Shown: positions 17,971-26,929 of the stretch, in pieces
Layout of the letters: every line of letters starts with the position of its first letter
Position numbering within the stretch: the first letter of the stretch is position 1
NCBI RefSeq assembly: GCF_029910215.1
Contig: NZ_CP110396.1
Coordinates: 1,426,001 to 1,490,000, forward strand
Origin: Paraburkholderia sp. D15
GTDB lineage: Bacteria; Pseudomonadota; Gammaproteobacteria; Burkholderiales; Burkholderiaceae
DNA: 64,000 nucleotides
Direction: 5' to 3'
Program-made: the position numbers and the translations under genes
The notes under the pieces: generated by a model
The model's database searches: none
What the model saw: the letters and a program-made list of their open reading frames with translations, nothing else
What the model was told of the DNA's origin: nothing

Positions 17971-20240
17971 GCACTCGACGCAACGATACGATCGTCACCC
18001 TCGCCACGCGCGCCGGTTTCGAAGTGGAGTGGCAGGACGCGCACCGGACGACGCAGCACGTGCCGGAGAAAACCTTAGCCGTGCTGCTCGACCGCATGGG
18101 TTTGCCGTGCGGCAACGCCACGCAGATCCGCCAGAGCGCCGCCGCGCTCGAATCCGAATTGTCGGGCCGCAAATTGCCACCGCTGATGACCGCCGAAGTG
18201 GGACGCGGCATCGCCTTGCCTGCCGCCGCGATCCGCTCGGGCAGCCACTACCGGATCGAACTGGAAAGCGGCTCGATCATCGACGGCCGTTTTACCGCGC
18301 CCAAGGGCGAGCAGGCCTTGCTCGCCCCGATCGACGAAGCGGGTTATCACACGCTCGTCATCAACGAGCAACGGATGACGCTCGCGGTCGCGCCGGCGCG
18401 TTGCTACACGGTTGCCGATGCGTGGCGAACGCTGCATGCGAACGATGACGGCGATCAGGCCGCGGTGAAAGGAAAAAACCAAGGCAACGACAGCGCCCCG
18501 CCGCTCTGGGGCATCGCCGCGCAACTGTACGGCCTGCGCCGCACCGGCGACGGCGGTATCGGCGACTACTCGGCCCTCGTGCAACTCGCCGTGGAAAGCG
18601 CGCGGCGCGGGGCCCACGCGCTCGCCGTCAGCCCGACGCACGCGATGTTCAGCGCGGAGCCGAATCGCTTCAGCCCGTATTCGCCGTCGTCGCGTTTGTG
18701 GCTGAACGTCACGCACATCGACCCCGCCGCCGTGTTTGGCGCGGACGCGGCCCGTGCGGCGCTGCAGGCCGTGCAAGCCGAAGACGCGTGGTCGAAGCTG
18801 GAAGACCTGCCGTTGATCGACTGGCCGCAAGCGGTCACGCTGAAACTGAAAGTGCTGCGCGCGCTCTACGAAAACTTCTGCACCGAAGACCGCGCGCACG
18901 ACACGCCGCGCGCGCTGGAATTTCACGGCTTCTGCGAACGCGCGGGCCGTTCGCTCGAAGATCACGCGCGCTTCGAAGCGCTGCAAGCCGCGCAACTCGC
19001 GCAGGACAACGGCAATGGCGGCGGCAACGGCCACTGGCGCAACTGGCCGGATGCGTTGCGCGATCCGCGCAGCCCGGAAGTCGATGCGTATGCCGACGCG
19101 AATCGCCACGAAGTGGACTTCCATCTGTTTCTGCAATGGCTCGCCGCCAAGGGTCTCTCGCATGCGCAACATGCGGCGCGCGAGGCGGGCATGGCCGTCG
19201 GACTGATCGCCGATCTCGCGGTGGGCTGCGATAGCGCCGGCAGTCATGCGTGGTCGTATCGCGACGACATGCTGCAGGGCGTGTCGGTCGGCGCGCCGCC
19301 GGACCTGTTCAACCAGGCCGGCCAGGCGTGGGGGCTTACCACCTTCTCGCCGCGCGCGATGCGCACGCAGGGCTTCTCCGCGTTCATCGACATGTTGCGC
19401 GCGGCGTTCGCGCACGCCGGCGGCATCCGGATCGATCACATTCTCGGTTTGCGGCGCCTGTGGCTCGTGCCCGAGGGCGAGAGTGCGCGCAACGGCGCGT
19501 ATCTGCGCTATCCGCTCGAAGATCTGCTGCGGCTGATCGCGCTCGAATCGTGGCGGCATCGCGCGATCGTGATCGGCGAAGACCTCGGCACCGTGCCGCC
19601 GGGTTTCCGCGAGCGGCTCGACGAGCACGGCATTGCCGGCATTCGCGTGCTGTGGTTCGAAGGCGCGCACGGCGGCAAGGGTTTCAAGCCGCCGCACGAA
19701 TGGGACCGCAACGCGGTCGGCACCACCACCACGCACGACCTGCCGACCATCGCCGGCTGGTGGCGCGGCAGCGACATCACCTGGCGCAACAGGATCGGCC
19801 AGACGATGGCGCGCGCCGACGGCCGCGACGCGGAGGCCGTCGCGCAGGAAGAACGCGCGCACGACCGCGCCGAATTGTGGCGCGCGTTTCAGCAGGCGGG
19901 CGTGGCCGCGCCGGACGTCGACGCGCCGCCCGCCGACGACGCGCCGGTGGATGAAGCGCTCGCCTTCGTCGCCGCGACGCCGGGACCGCTCGTCACCTTT
20001 CCGCTCGAAGACCTGCTCGCGCTGGACGAGCAACCCAATCTGCCGGGTTCGATCGACGAGCATCCGAACTGGCGCCGCCGCATGCATCTGCCGATCGACG
20101 CGCTGTTCGACGACGACGCGTTCCGCGACCGTCTGCTCGCCGTCGATCGCGAACGCCGCCGCGCCGGCTCGACAGCGCCCGCCGCCACTTCGTCTCCCGC
20201 CACATCTTCCAACCCTTCCGCGGAGCCAGATACGCCATGA
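17967..20240 (+). CDS. malQ: 4-alpha-glucanotransferase (amylomaltase)
   Basis: MalQ disproportionates maltodextrins by moving alpha-1,4 glucan segments, lengthening short oligomers so that TreY or GlgB can use them. The 757-residue GH77 protein shows LWGIAAQLYGLRRTGDGGIG, SPTHAMFSAEPNRFSPYSPS, VGLIADLAVGCDSAG (nucleophile region), IRIDHILGLRRLWLVPEG and VIGEDLGTVPPGFRE. An N-terminal extension of about 150 residues is as in other proteobacterial MalQ. GTG 17967 overlaps the treZ stop and has a good CAGGAG ribosome site; upstream in-frame starts lie inside treZ. The C-terminal tail (about 25 residues, Pro/Ala/Ser-rich) looks disordered. Confidence 0.92.
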   Translation: MSTRRNDTIVTLATRAGFEVEWQDAHRTTQHVPEKTLAVLLDRMGLPCGNATQIRQSAAALESELSGRKLPPLMTAEVGRGIALPAAAIRSGSHYRIELESGSIIDGRFTAPKGEQALLAPIDEAGYHTLVINEQRMTLAVAPARCYTVADAWRTLHANDDGDQAAVKGKNQGNDSAPPLWGIAAQLYGLRRTGDGGIGDYSALVQLAVESARRGAHALAVSPTHAMFSAEPNRFSPYSPSSRLWLNVTHIDPAAVFGADAARAALQAVQAEDAWSKLEDLPLIDWPQAVTLKLKVLRALYENFCTEDRAHDTPRALEFHGFCERAGRSLEDHARFEALQAAQLAQDNGNGGGNGHWRNWPDALRDPRSPEVDAYADANRHEVDFHLFLQWLAAKGLSHAQHAAREAGMAVGLIADLAVGCDSAGSHAWSYRDDMLQGVSVGAPPDLFNQAGQAWGLTTFSPRAMRTQGFSAFIDMLRAAFAHAGGIRIDHILGLRRLWLVPEGESARNGAYLRYPLEDLLRLIALESWRHRAIVIGEDLGTVPPGFRERLDEHGIAGIRVLWFEGAHGGKGFKPPHEWDRNAVGTTTTHDLPTIAGWWRGSDITWRNRIGQTMARADGRDAEAVAQEERAHDRAELWRAFQQAGVAAPDVDAPPADDAPVDEALAFVAATPGPLVTFPLEDLLALDEQPNLPGSIDEHPNWRRRMHLPIDALFDDDAFRDRLLAVDRERRRAGSTAPAATSSPATSSNPSAEPDTP

Positions 20241-23119
20241 CCGTCCCGCGCTCCACACTTCGTCTCCAGTTCCACAAGGACTACACGTTCGACGATGCCG
20301 CGAAGCACGTCGACTATTTCGCCGCGCTCGGCATCAGTCACCTGTACGCCTCGCCGGTCACCACCGCCGAGCCGGGCTCGATGCACGGCTACGACACCGT
20401 CGACTACACCCAGGTCAGCGCCGAATGCGGCGGCGAGGCGGCCCTCAAGCGTCTCGTCGACGCACTGCGCGCGCGCAACATGGGCCTGATCGTCGACATG
20501 GTGCCGAACCACATGGGCGTGGGCGGATCGAGCAACGCGTGGTGGCTCGACATCCTCGAATGGGGTCGTCATAGCGCGCATGCCCGCCATTTCGACGTGG
20601 ACTGGCACTCGCCCGATCCGGCGCTGCGCGGCAAGGTGCTGGTGCCGACGCTCGGCGCGCCCTATGGCGAAGAGCTCGCGGCCGGTCGCATCGCGCTGCA
20701 TTTCGATGCGGATAGCGGGCGCTTTTATATCGGCTACGGGCCGCACGTGTTTCCGGTGTGCCCGATCGACTATCCGTCGATCCTGCAAAGCGCCGATCGC
20801 GCCGACCTCACCGCGCTCGCCGAACGCTTCGGCGGACTCACCACGCAACCCACCGATCATCCGCGCGCCGCCGAAGCGCGCGAGATGCTGCGCGAGTTCG
20901 TCGCGCAGCAGGGCGGCGCGGCCATCGAGTCGGTGCTGGAGAGTTACGCACCGGGCGATCCGGTTACGCGCGACCGTTTGCATCGACTGATCGAGCGGCA
21001 GCATTTCCGGCTGGCGTGGTGGCGCACTGCGTCCGACGAAGTCAACTGGCGGCGCTTCTTCGATATCTCGACGCTCGCCGGCGTACGCGTCGAGCGGCCC
21101 GAGGTGTTCGACGCCGTGCATGCGCTGATTTTCCGGTTGTATCAGGAAGGCGTGGTGGACGGTCTGCGGATCGATCACGTCGACGGTCTCGCCGAACCGC
21201 GCGAATATTGTCAACGCTTGCGCCAGCGCCTCACCGAGTTGCGCGATACCGCGCCGTACGTGGTCGTCGAAAAAATTCTCGCGCGCGACGAACCGTTGCG
21301 CGACGACTGGCCGGTGGACGGTACGACCGGCTACGACTTCATGAACGATGTCGGCGCGCTGCTGCACGATCCCGCCGGCGCGGAACCGCTCGCGCAGACG
21401 TGGAACGAACTCACCGGCCGCAGCCCGCGTTTCGCGGACGAAGCGCTGATCGCGCGCCGCAAGATTCTCGCCGAGAACCTGTCGGCGGAACTCGACCGCG
21501 CGGCGCGTGCACTGCATCGCATCGCCCGCGACTCGCTCAGCACGCGCGATTTCACGTTCACGTCGCTGCGGCGCGTGCTGGTCGAACTGGTCGTGCATTT
21601 TCCGGTGTATCGCATCTATCCGCAGAACGGTCTGCGCAGCGCGGACGACAATGTGTACTTCGATCAGGCGCTGGAAGGCGCACGGCGAACGCTGTCGCGC
21701 GCGGACCTCGTCGTGCTGGATCGCGTGAACGCATGGCTCGGCGGCAGCGCCGAGGATGCGCCAAGCGCTCGGCCGAACGCCCAGCAGCCGGCGCAGAACG
21801 CCACGCAGCCCGGCCATGCGGGCTCGTCGCGGCGCACCGCGCAAACGCTGTTCTCGCAATTGACCGCGCCGGTGGCCGCGAAGGCGGTGGAAGACACCGC
21901 GTGCTATCGCTACGGACGGTTGCTCTCGCGCAACGAAGTGGGCGCGGACCCGGGCGAATTCGCGTTGTCGGTCGAACAATTCCACGCGGGCAATCAGACA
22001 CGCGCGCAACGCTTTCCTCACGCACTCCTCGCCACCGCCACACACGATCACAAGCGTGGCGAAGACGTGCGTGCACGCCTCGCCGTGCTCAGCGAGATCG
22101 CGCCGGACTGGAGCGCGACGCTGCGCGCGTGGTCGACCTTGAACGCGCCGCATCGTCGCGCGCTCGACGGCACGCCGGTCAGCAGCGTCGGTCAGGATGC
22201 GCGCTACGACTGGGCGCCCGGTCCCGCCGCCGAGGCGATGTTGTATCAAACGCTGGTAGGCTGCTGGCCGCCGGATCTGCAAGCGGACGACGAAGCCGGC
22301 GTGAAGGCGCTGGCCGAACGCGTCGCGCAATGGCAGTTGAAGGCGCTACGCGAAGCGAAGCTGCAAACCAACTGGCTCGCGCCCGACGAAGCATATGAAG
22401 CCGGCTGCCGCGATTTCCTGTTCGACATTCTCGCGCCGCAGCGGCGCGACGGATTTCTGAAGGAACTGTCGGCGTTCGTCGCGCGGATCGGCCGCGCCGG
22501 TGCGTTGAACAGTTTGCAGCAGACGGTGTTGCGTCTTGCGTCGCCGGGCATTCCCGATCTGTATCAGGGCACCGAGTTGTGGGACTTCAGTCTGGTCGAT
22601 CCGGACAATCGCCGGCCGGTCGATTTCGACAAGCGTCAGGCGTGGCTCGTGCAGACACCGCCGTCGGATTTTCTGCCGACGTGGCGCGATGGTCGCGTCA
22701 AGCTCGCGGTCGTGCAGCGCGTGCTGGCGTTACGCGCGCATTTGCCGGAGTTGCTGAGCCAGGGCGAGTATCTGCCGCTGGTCGTGCAGGGCGAGCATGC
22801 GGCGCACGCGATCGCATTCGCGCGACGGCACGGAAATGCGTGGGCCGTGGTGATTGCGAGCCGCCTCGCGGCGGGCTTGCTCGGCGACGGAAACAGCACG
22901 GGCGATGCGGACGCCGCGCACGATTTGCCGCTGATCGATCCGCGGCGTTGGGGGGACACTGCCGTGCGCGTGCCATCCGATCTGTCAGCTCGCGCGCTGT
23001 TTGATTGGCTCAGTCCCGCTGCGCCGAAGGTGGATGACAACGGCCTGCTGTTTCTTCGCGACGCGTTGAGCGTCATGCCGATCGCCGTGCTCGTCGAGGA
23101 TGGCGTGCCGCGTAGCTGA
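20237..23119 (+). CDS. treY: malto-oligosyltrehalose synthase
   Basis: TreY turns the reducing-end alpha-1,4 bond of maltodextrins into the alpha,alpha-1,1 bond of trehalose by intramolecular transglycosylation. The 960-residue GH13 protein starts with PRSTLRLQFHKDYTFDDA and has HLYASPVTTAEPGSMHGYD, VDMVPNHMGVG, GLRIDHVDGLAEP (nucleophile), VEKILARDEPLRDDWPVDGT (acid/base) and LATATHDHKRGEDVRARLAV, all diagnostic. It is longer than the shortest homologues (700-830), as is common in proteobacteria. ATGA overlap with malQ. It is the last gene of the cluster and is followed by a perfect 13-bp hairpin. Confidence 0.95.
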   Translation: MTVPRSTLRLQFHKDYTFDDAAKHVDYFAALGISHLYASPVTTAEPGSMHGYDTVDYTQVSAECGGEAALKRLVDALRARNMGLIVDMVPNHMGVGGSSNAWWLDILEWGRHSAHARHFDVDWHSPDPALRGKVLVPTLGAPYGEELAAGRIALHFDADSGRFYIGYGPHVFPVCPIDYPSILQSADRADLTALAERFGGLTTQPTDHPRAAEAREMLREFVAQQGGAAIESVLESYAPGDPVTRDRLHRLIERQHFRLAWWRTASDEVNWRRFFDISTLAGVRVERPEVFDAVHALIFRLYQEGVVDGLRIDHVDGLAEPREYCQRLRQRLTELRDTAPYVVVEKILARDEPLRDDWPVDGTTGYDFMNDVGALLHDPAGAEPLAQTWNELTGRSPRFADEALIARRKILAENLSAELDRAARALHRIARDSLSTRDFTFTSLRRVLVELVVHFPVYRIYPQNGLRSADDNVYFDQALEGARRTLSRADLVVLDRVNAWLGGSAEDAPSARPNAQQPAQNATQPGHAGSSRRTAQTLFSQLTAPVAAKAVEDTACYRYGRLLSRNEVGADPGEFALSVEQFHAGNQTRAQRFPHALLATATHDHKRGEDVRARLAVLSEIAPDWSATLRAWSTLNAPHRRALDGTPVSSVGQDARYDWAPGPAAEAMLYQTLVGCWPPDLQADDEAGVKALAERVAQWQLKALREAKLQTNWLAPDEAYEAGCRDFLFDILAPQRRDGFLKELSAFVARIGRAGALNSLQQTVLRLASPGIPDLYQGTELWDFSLVDPDNRRPVDFDKRQAWLVQTPPSDFLPTWRDGRVKLAVVQRVLALRAHLPELLSQGEYLPLVVQGEHAAHAIAFARRHGNAWAVVIASRLAAGLLGDGNSTGDADAAHDLPLIDPRRWGDTAVRVPSDLSARALFDWLSPAAPKVDDNGLLFLRDALSVMPIAVLVEDGVPRS

Positions 23120-23143
23120 CGCGCGCGCTTGGCGCATGGTCTC

Positions 23144-23173
23144 GTGACAGTCCGGGCGATCCCGGACTGTCAC
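23144..23173. terminator. bidirectional hairpin between convergent treY and NTF2-like gene
   Basis: GTGACAGTCCGGG (23144-23156) and CCCGGACTGTCAC (23161-23173) form a perfect 13-bp stem with a 4-nt loop, 25 bp after the treY stop and 33 bp after the end of the convergent reverse gene. It could end transcription from both sides; no long U-tract is present. Confidence 0.7.
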
Positions 23174-23205
23174 GGCCCACCAGGCCATGACTCATTACCG
23201 CCTCG

Positions 23206-23655
23206 TCACCCTGCCCTGCCGTTTTGCTGGGCACGTTGCACCGCGTCGGCCACCTGCTCGGCGACGCGGCGCGTGTCCCAGTACACCTGCCCCTGGTACA
23301 TCCGGTCGCCCCTCAGATTGAACCGGTCGACACCTCGCCAGCTCAGCGCCTGACCCGCCACCGTCGCCGACGCCTGCCACTCGATCATCACCGCATCGCC
23401 GGTGGGCGCCCATTGCAGCACGTCCACCTTCAGATCCGGAAGCTGCGTCAACACCTGACGAAAATGCTCGACCACGCCTTCGCGATCGGCGGGTTCGGTC
23501 ATTGGCGGAATCAGATTCCGCGTGTCGGAGTGCATCAGACTTCTCAGGTTATCCGCGACCGGGTTCTGCCATTCTTCCGCGAAACGCTGCACGGCGATGC
23601 GGGCATTCGCTAACTGTTCCGCCGTCGGCGAAACGTATTTTTCTGCGTGAATCAT
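23206..23655 (-). CDS. NTF2/SnoaL-like protein
   Basis: This 149-residue protein has the alpha-plus-beta cone pattern of the NTF2-like superfamily: N-terminal helix ANARIAVQRFAEEWQNPV, then DNLRSLMHSDTRNLIPPM, EGVVEHFRQVLTQLPDLKVD, and beta strands AVMIEWQASATVAGQALSW and GDRMYQGQVYWDTR. Such proteins are small-molecule isomerases, hydrolases or ligand binders; the substrate is unknown. ATG 23655 is chosen for its strong GAGGAG site; the frame continues upstream without similarity. It is divergent from the TetR gene, and the tetR operator lies about 110 bp upstream of its start, so TetR may control it. Confidence 0.75.
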   Translation of the reverse strand: MIHAEKYVSPTAEQLANARIAVQRFAEEWQNPVADNLRSLMHSDTRNLIPPMTEPADREGVVEHFRQVLTQLPDLKVDVLQWAPTGDAVMIEWQASATVAGQALSWRGVDRFNLRGDRMYQGQVYWDTRRVAEQVADAVQRAQQNGRAG

Positions 23656-23759
23656 GCTGGTCTGCTCCTCGATGGATTGCTTGCCTGGGGGGTGAGTCTT
23701 CCGTCGTTCGTGCGTCCCTACACGCTGCGGGCGAAGTCGAAGGCACATACATCAAGACT

Positions 23760-23789
23760 TTCACATACAACGTGTATGTATACTACAAT
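23760..23789 (+). promoter_or_regulatory. tetR promoter with overlapping 17-bp palindromic operator
   Basis: TTCACA (23760-23765) and TACAAT (23784-23789), 18 bp apart, form a good sigma-70 promoter. Lying between and partly over them is the perfect palindrome ACATACA-ACG-TGTATGT (23763-23779). The half-site CACATACA also occurs at 23744-23751, 18 bp from the copy at 23762-23769. A palindrome over the -35/-10 spacer just before a TetR gene is the usual autorepression arrangement. Confidence 0.65.
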
Positions 23790-23824
23790 TCGAACGTGAA
23801 AAATCAAGCGATAAAAACACGCTC

Positions 23825-24460
23825 ATGACGACCCCGGAAATGCCGCCCAAATCCCGCCGCGAGGAATACGCGGACGCCACCCGCCAGGCGCTGATCGGCG
23901 CCGCCGGCGAACTGTTCGTCGCGCAGGGCTATCAGCAGGTCGGGATCGAAGCCATCGCGCGCAGCGCGCGCGTGACGCGCGGCGCCTTCTATCACCACTT
24001 CGCCGACAAGGCCGAACTCTTCGACGCGCTGATCGCGGCCATGCAGGAAGACGCCGCGGCAAGGGTGAAGGCCGCGGCAGAAAGCGCACCAAAAGCAAAA
24101 CGCATCGGCGCGGGAATCCGCGCGTTTCTCGACGTGTGCTGCGAGCCCGCCTACCGGCAGCTCGTCATCGATACCGCGCCGGCCGTGCTCGGCACCGCGC
24201 GCTGTCGCGAGATCGAGGAGGCGCACGTTTACGGTTTGCTGATCGGCGCGCTGACGGGACCGGCCGGCAGCAGCGAGAAAGCCCGGACGAATGCGTATCT
24301 CGCCGCGCGGATGATCGGCAGCATGGTGTGCGAAGCCGCGCGTTTGCTCGACGGATCGGACGACCCTGGCGCGTTAAAGGCAGAGGCGCTGAAAGTCGTC
24401 GACAGCATGGTCGGCACGCTGGCGCCCGACAAAGGCGGCAAATCCGCCGCGCGCAAGTAA
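23825..24460 (+). CDS. TetR family transcriptional regulator
   Basis: This 211-residue protein has a classic TetR DNA-binding domain at about residues 12-60: RQALIGAAGELFVAQGYQQV, then IEAIARSARVTRGAFYHHFADKAELF with the conserved G-A-F-Y-H-H-F. The C-terminal two thirds is a divergent helical ligand and dimer domain. ATG 23825 follows a promoter carrying a 17-bp palindrome, so autorepression is likely. The candidate target is the divergent NTF2-like gene. The downstream M19 gene starts 28 bp later and may be co-transcribed. The inducer is unknown. Confidence 0.88.
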   Translation: MTTPEMPPKSRREEYADATRQALIGAAGELFVAQGYQQVGIEAIARSARVTRGAFYHHFADKAELFDALIAAMQEDAAARVKAAAESAPKAKRIGAGIRAFLDVCCEPAYRQLVIDTAPAVLGTARCREIEEAHVYGLLIGALTGPAGSSEKARTNAYLAARMIGSMVCEAARLLDGSDDPGALKAEALKVVDSMVGTLAPDKGGKSAARK

Positions 24461-24488
24461 ATCGCCACCTCTTCCGACAGGAATGACG

Positions 24489-26039
24489 ATGACCCTCGAC
24501 TGGCCGACGATTCGCAATGGCAATGCCGACGCACTGCACGATACGACGATCGACGTAACGGGCTGGATGATTCCACTGGACCCGCACGCCGCCGCGGTCG
24601 ATTACTTCCTGCTCAGCGCGGACGAACCCTGTTGCGGCGGTTGCGTGCCGCGCAATCCGGCGGCATCGATCGAGGTTTATGCGGCCGCGCCGTTCGCGCC
24701 GCAAGCGGATGCGCTGACGGTGCGAGGCCGTCTGGTGCGGCTGGTCGACGATCCGGCGGGGTGGCGTTATCGCTTGATCGAGGCGCGGGTGCTGGGGCAA
24801 ACGGCGGCGGAAGCGGAAGCGGACAACGCGGCGCATCGGGCAACGGAAGCGCCGCCGCGCGCGTTCAGCCGGCGCGCGTTTCTTGCGTCCGGCGCGGCCT
24901 TGGGATTGGCGGCGTGCGCGCCGGGCCGGTTTGGCAGCTATACCGAAGCGGAAGCAGAAACAGAAACGCATGGGTCGCCCGGGTCGGGAACGCGAGCGAC
25001 GGATCAACACGCGGCGTCCGCCGCATCCACTGACGACGCCCCCGCGCCCACATGGCAGCCGCCTGCCGGCACCTTCACCATCGACATGCACAGCCACGCC
25101 GGCCGCGTGACCGTCTCGCGCGATCCGGCGATCGGCGCGCGCCGTCCGTTTCTGCCGCTTGCCGCGCCGATGCGCACGGGCGGCATGCACGTCGTCTGTC
25201 TCGCGATCGTCACGGACACGACCTGCACGCGTGTGTCGGATAACCGCAAACGCTTCGAAGCGTGGCGCGATCCGCAACCCGGCGAGTTGTACGCGCTCGG
25301 TCAAACCGAATTCGACCGCGTGCATCACCTGATCGAGCGCGAGCGCTTGCAGGTGGTGACGAACGCCGCCGCTCTGAACGCCAACGCTTCGCAGGGTCCG
25401 TGCGCGATCGTCGCCGCCGAGGGCGGGGATTTTCTCGAAGGCCAGGTGGATCGCGTCGATGAAGCGTACACGCAGCATCAGTTGCGGCATCTGCAACTCA
25501 CGCACTATCGCGTGAACGAACTCGGCGATATTCAAACCGAACCGCCGGTGCACGGCGGACTGACCGATGCCGGCGCCGACGTGATACGGCGTTGCAACGC
25601 GCTCGGCATCGTCGTGGATGTCGCGCACGGCACCTACGATCTGGTGAAGCGCGCCGCCGATACATCTATCAAGCCGCTCGTGCTGTCGCATTCGGCGCTG
25701 GCCACGCATCCTTCGTCGCGCAGCCGGCTCATCACGCCCGATCACGCGCGCGTGATTGCGGGCACGGGCGGCGTGATCGGCGTGTGGCCGAGTTCAGGCT
25801 CGTTCAAGGATCTGCACGGCATGGCCATGGGCATCAAGCGGATGGCGGACGTGGTCGGCGTCGAACATGTCGGGCTGGGCAGCGACATGCTCGGTTTCAT
25901 TTCGCCGCCGGTGTTCCGCAGCTACGAGCAGTTGCCGGATCTGGCGAGCGCGTTGCTGCTCGCCGGATTCACGCCGGACGAAGTGGGTGCGATTCTGGGT
26001 GGAAATTACCGGCGGGTGTTCGCGGCTTCGGTGGGATGA
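24489..26039 (+). CDS. M19 membrane dipeptidase with N-terminal DUF3299-like domain and internal Tat/lipoprotein signal
   Basis: The 516-residue frame has two parts. Residues 1-105 resemble DUF3299-type domains (DVTGWMIPLDP, DYFLLSADEPCCGGC, then LTVRGRLVRLVDDP). Residues 195-516 are an M19 dipeptidase with metal ligands in TFTIDMHSHAG (H201, H203), AAEGGDFLEG, LTHYRVNELGD and VLSHSALATHP; the family hydrolyses dipeptides, often with D-residues. Between them lies SRRAFLASGAALGLAAC: a twin-arginine motif (R128, R129) with a lipobox ending at C143, followed by a Glu/Thr/Ser linker. A signal 127 residues inside a protein is odd. GTG 24789, behind a GAGG site, would give a normal Tat lipoprotein of about 416 residues, so two products are possible. 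ATG 24489 has better ribosome-site spacing than ATG 24483. Confidence 0.82.
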   Translation: MTLDWPTIRNGNADALHDTTIDVTGWMIPLDPHAAAVDYFLLSADEPCCGGCVPRNPAASIEVYAAAPFAPQADALTVRGRLVRLVDDPAGWRYRLIEARVLGQTAAEAEADNAAHRATEAPPRAFSRRAFLASGAALGLAACAPGRFGSYTEAEAETETHGSPGSGTRATDQHAASAASTDDAPAPTWQPPAGTFTIDMHSHAGRVTVSRDPAIGARRPFLPLAAPMRTGGMHVVCLAIVTDTTCTRVSDNRKRFEAWRDPQPGELYALGQTEFDRVHHLIERERLQVVTNAAALNANASQGPCAIVAAEGGDFLEGQVDRVDEAYTQHQLRHLQLTHYRVNELGDIQTEPPVHGGLTDAGADVIRRCNALGIVVDVAHGTYDLVKRAADTSIKPLVLSHSALATHPSSRSRLITPDHARVIAGTGGVIGVWPSSGSFKDLHGMAMGIKRMADVVGVEHVGLGSDMLGFISPPVFRSYEQLPDLASALLLAGFTPDEVGAILGGNYRRVFAASVG

Positions 26040-26095
26040 CGCGCCGGGTGCGGCTTGCGTTCAGTGTGCGATGTTCTGCGTTCCGCGTGCTGCGT

Positions 26096-26818
26096 TCAAC
26101 GCCCGGCCGCCCACAGCAACGACAAACCCGACGACAGCATCAAGCCATCGACGATCAGCTTGAACGTCGCGGGACTCATCCGCACGACGATGGAGCGCGC
26201 GGCGAACGAGCCGATCATCAACGCGGAGCCGGTGATCAAGCCGTCGATCACCACGTGCCACGGCAACGCGCCGAAGTGGTTGAACACCGCGACCTTCGCT
26301 GCATAGACGGTCAACGAGCCGGCTGCTTCGGTCGCGAGAAATGCGCCTTTGACGAGTCCGTACGACATGAACACGGGCACCGTGATCGGCCCCGTCGACA
26401 CGACGATGCCGGTGAGAAACCCCACCACGCCGCCGATCAGCGCAAGATGCCAGAGAGAGAATTTGACGGCCCGGCGCGCGAGCCAGCGGCGCGTCGGCAC
26501 CATCGCGACGAAGAACAACCCCAGCGCGATTTCCACCGCGTGCGGCGGCAACGCCAGCAGCGTGCGCACGCCGAGCGCCGCGCCCGGCACCGCTGTCGCG
26601 CAATACGCGCCGCACGCGCGCCAGTCGATCTCACGCCACCAGGCGATAACCTTGCCGAAGTTGCCCATGATCGCGGCGATCGCCATGATGGGTACGGCCT
26701 GTTGCGGGCCGAACAGCATGACGAGCACGGGCATCAGCAGCATCGACGAACCGGTGCCGATCACGCCGCTCAGCGTGCCCGCCAGCAAGCCCACGCACAA
26801 CACCAGCACGTATCCCAT
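26096..26818 (-). CDS. TauE/SafE family sulfite or anion exporter
   Basis: This 240-residue integral membrane protein has about seven hydrophobic segments. It has the TauE/SafE repeat signatures GLLAGTLSGVIGTGSSMLLM at the N-terminus and GGVVGFLTGIVVSTGPITVP in the middle, each a Gly-rich half of the internal duplication. The family exports sulfite, sulfoacetate or related organosulfur anions (family knowledge); the substrate here is unknown. It converges with the M19 gene and stands alone. Confidence 0.85.
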   Translation of the reverse strand: MGYVLVLCVGLLAGTLSGVIGTGSSMLLMPVLVMLFGPQQAVPIMAIAAIMGNFGKVIAWWREIDWRACGAYCATAVPGAALGVRTLLALPPHAVEIALGLFFVAMVPTRRWLARRAVKFSLWHLALIGGVVGFLTGIVVSTGPITVPVFMSYGLVKGAFLATEAAGSLTVYAAKVAVFNHFGALPWHVVIDGLITGSALMIGSFAARSIVVRMSPATFKLIVDGLMLSSGLSLLWAAGR

Positions 26819-26929
26819 GTCGCCCCCTCGGTGAGGAAGACGATTCTACGCGAGGCCTGCGTCAAAACGCAGCCACGCGCACACCGAGAAAACGGCGAAA
26901 TGCGGGTGGCCGCGTCGACGCGCGGACGG

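Noticed and set aside
24483..24488. ATG 24483 as the M19 start
   Set aside because: It leaves no space after the CAGGA ribosome site. ATG 24489, two codons later, has normal spacing.
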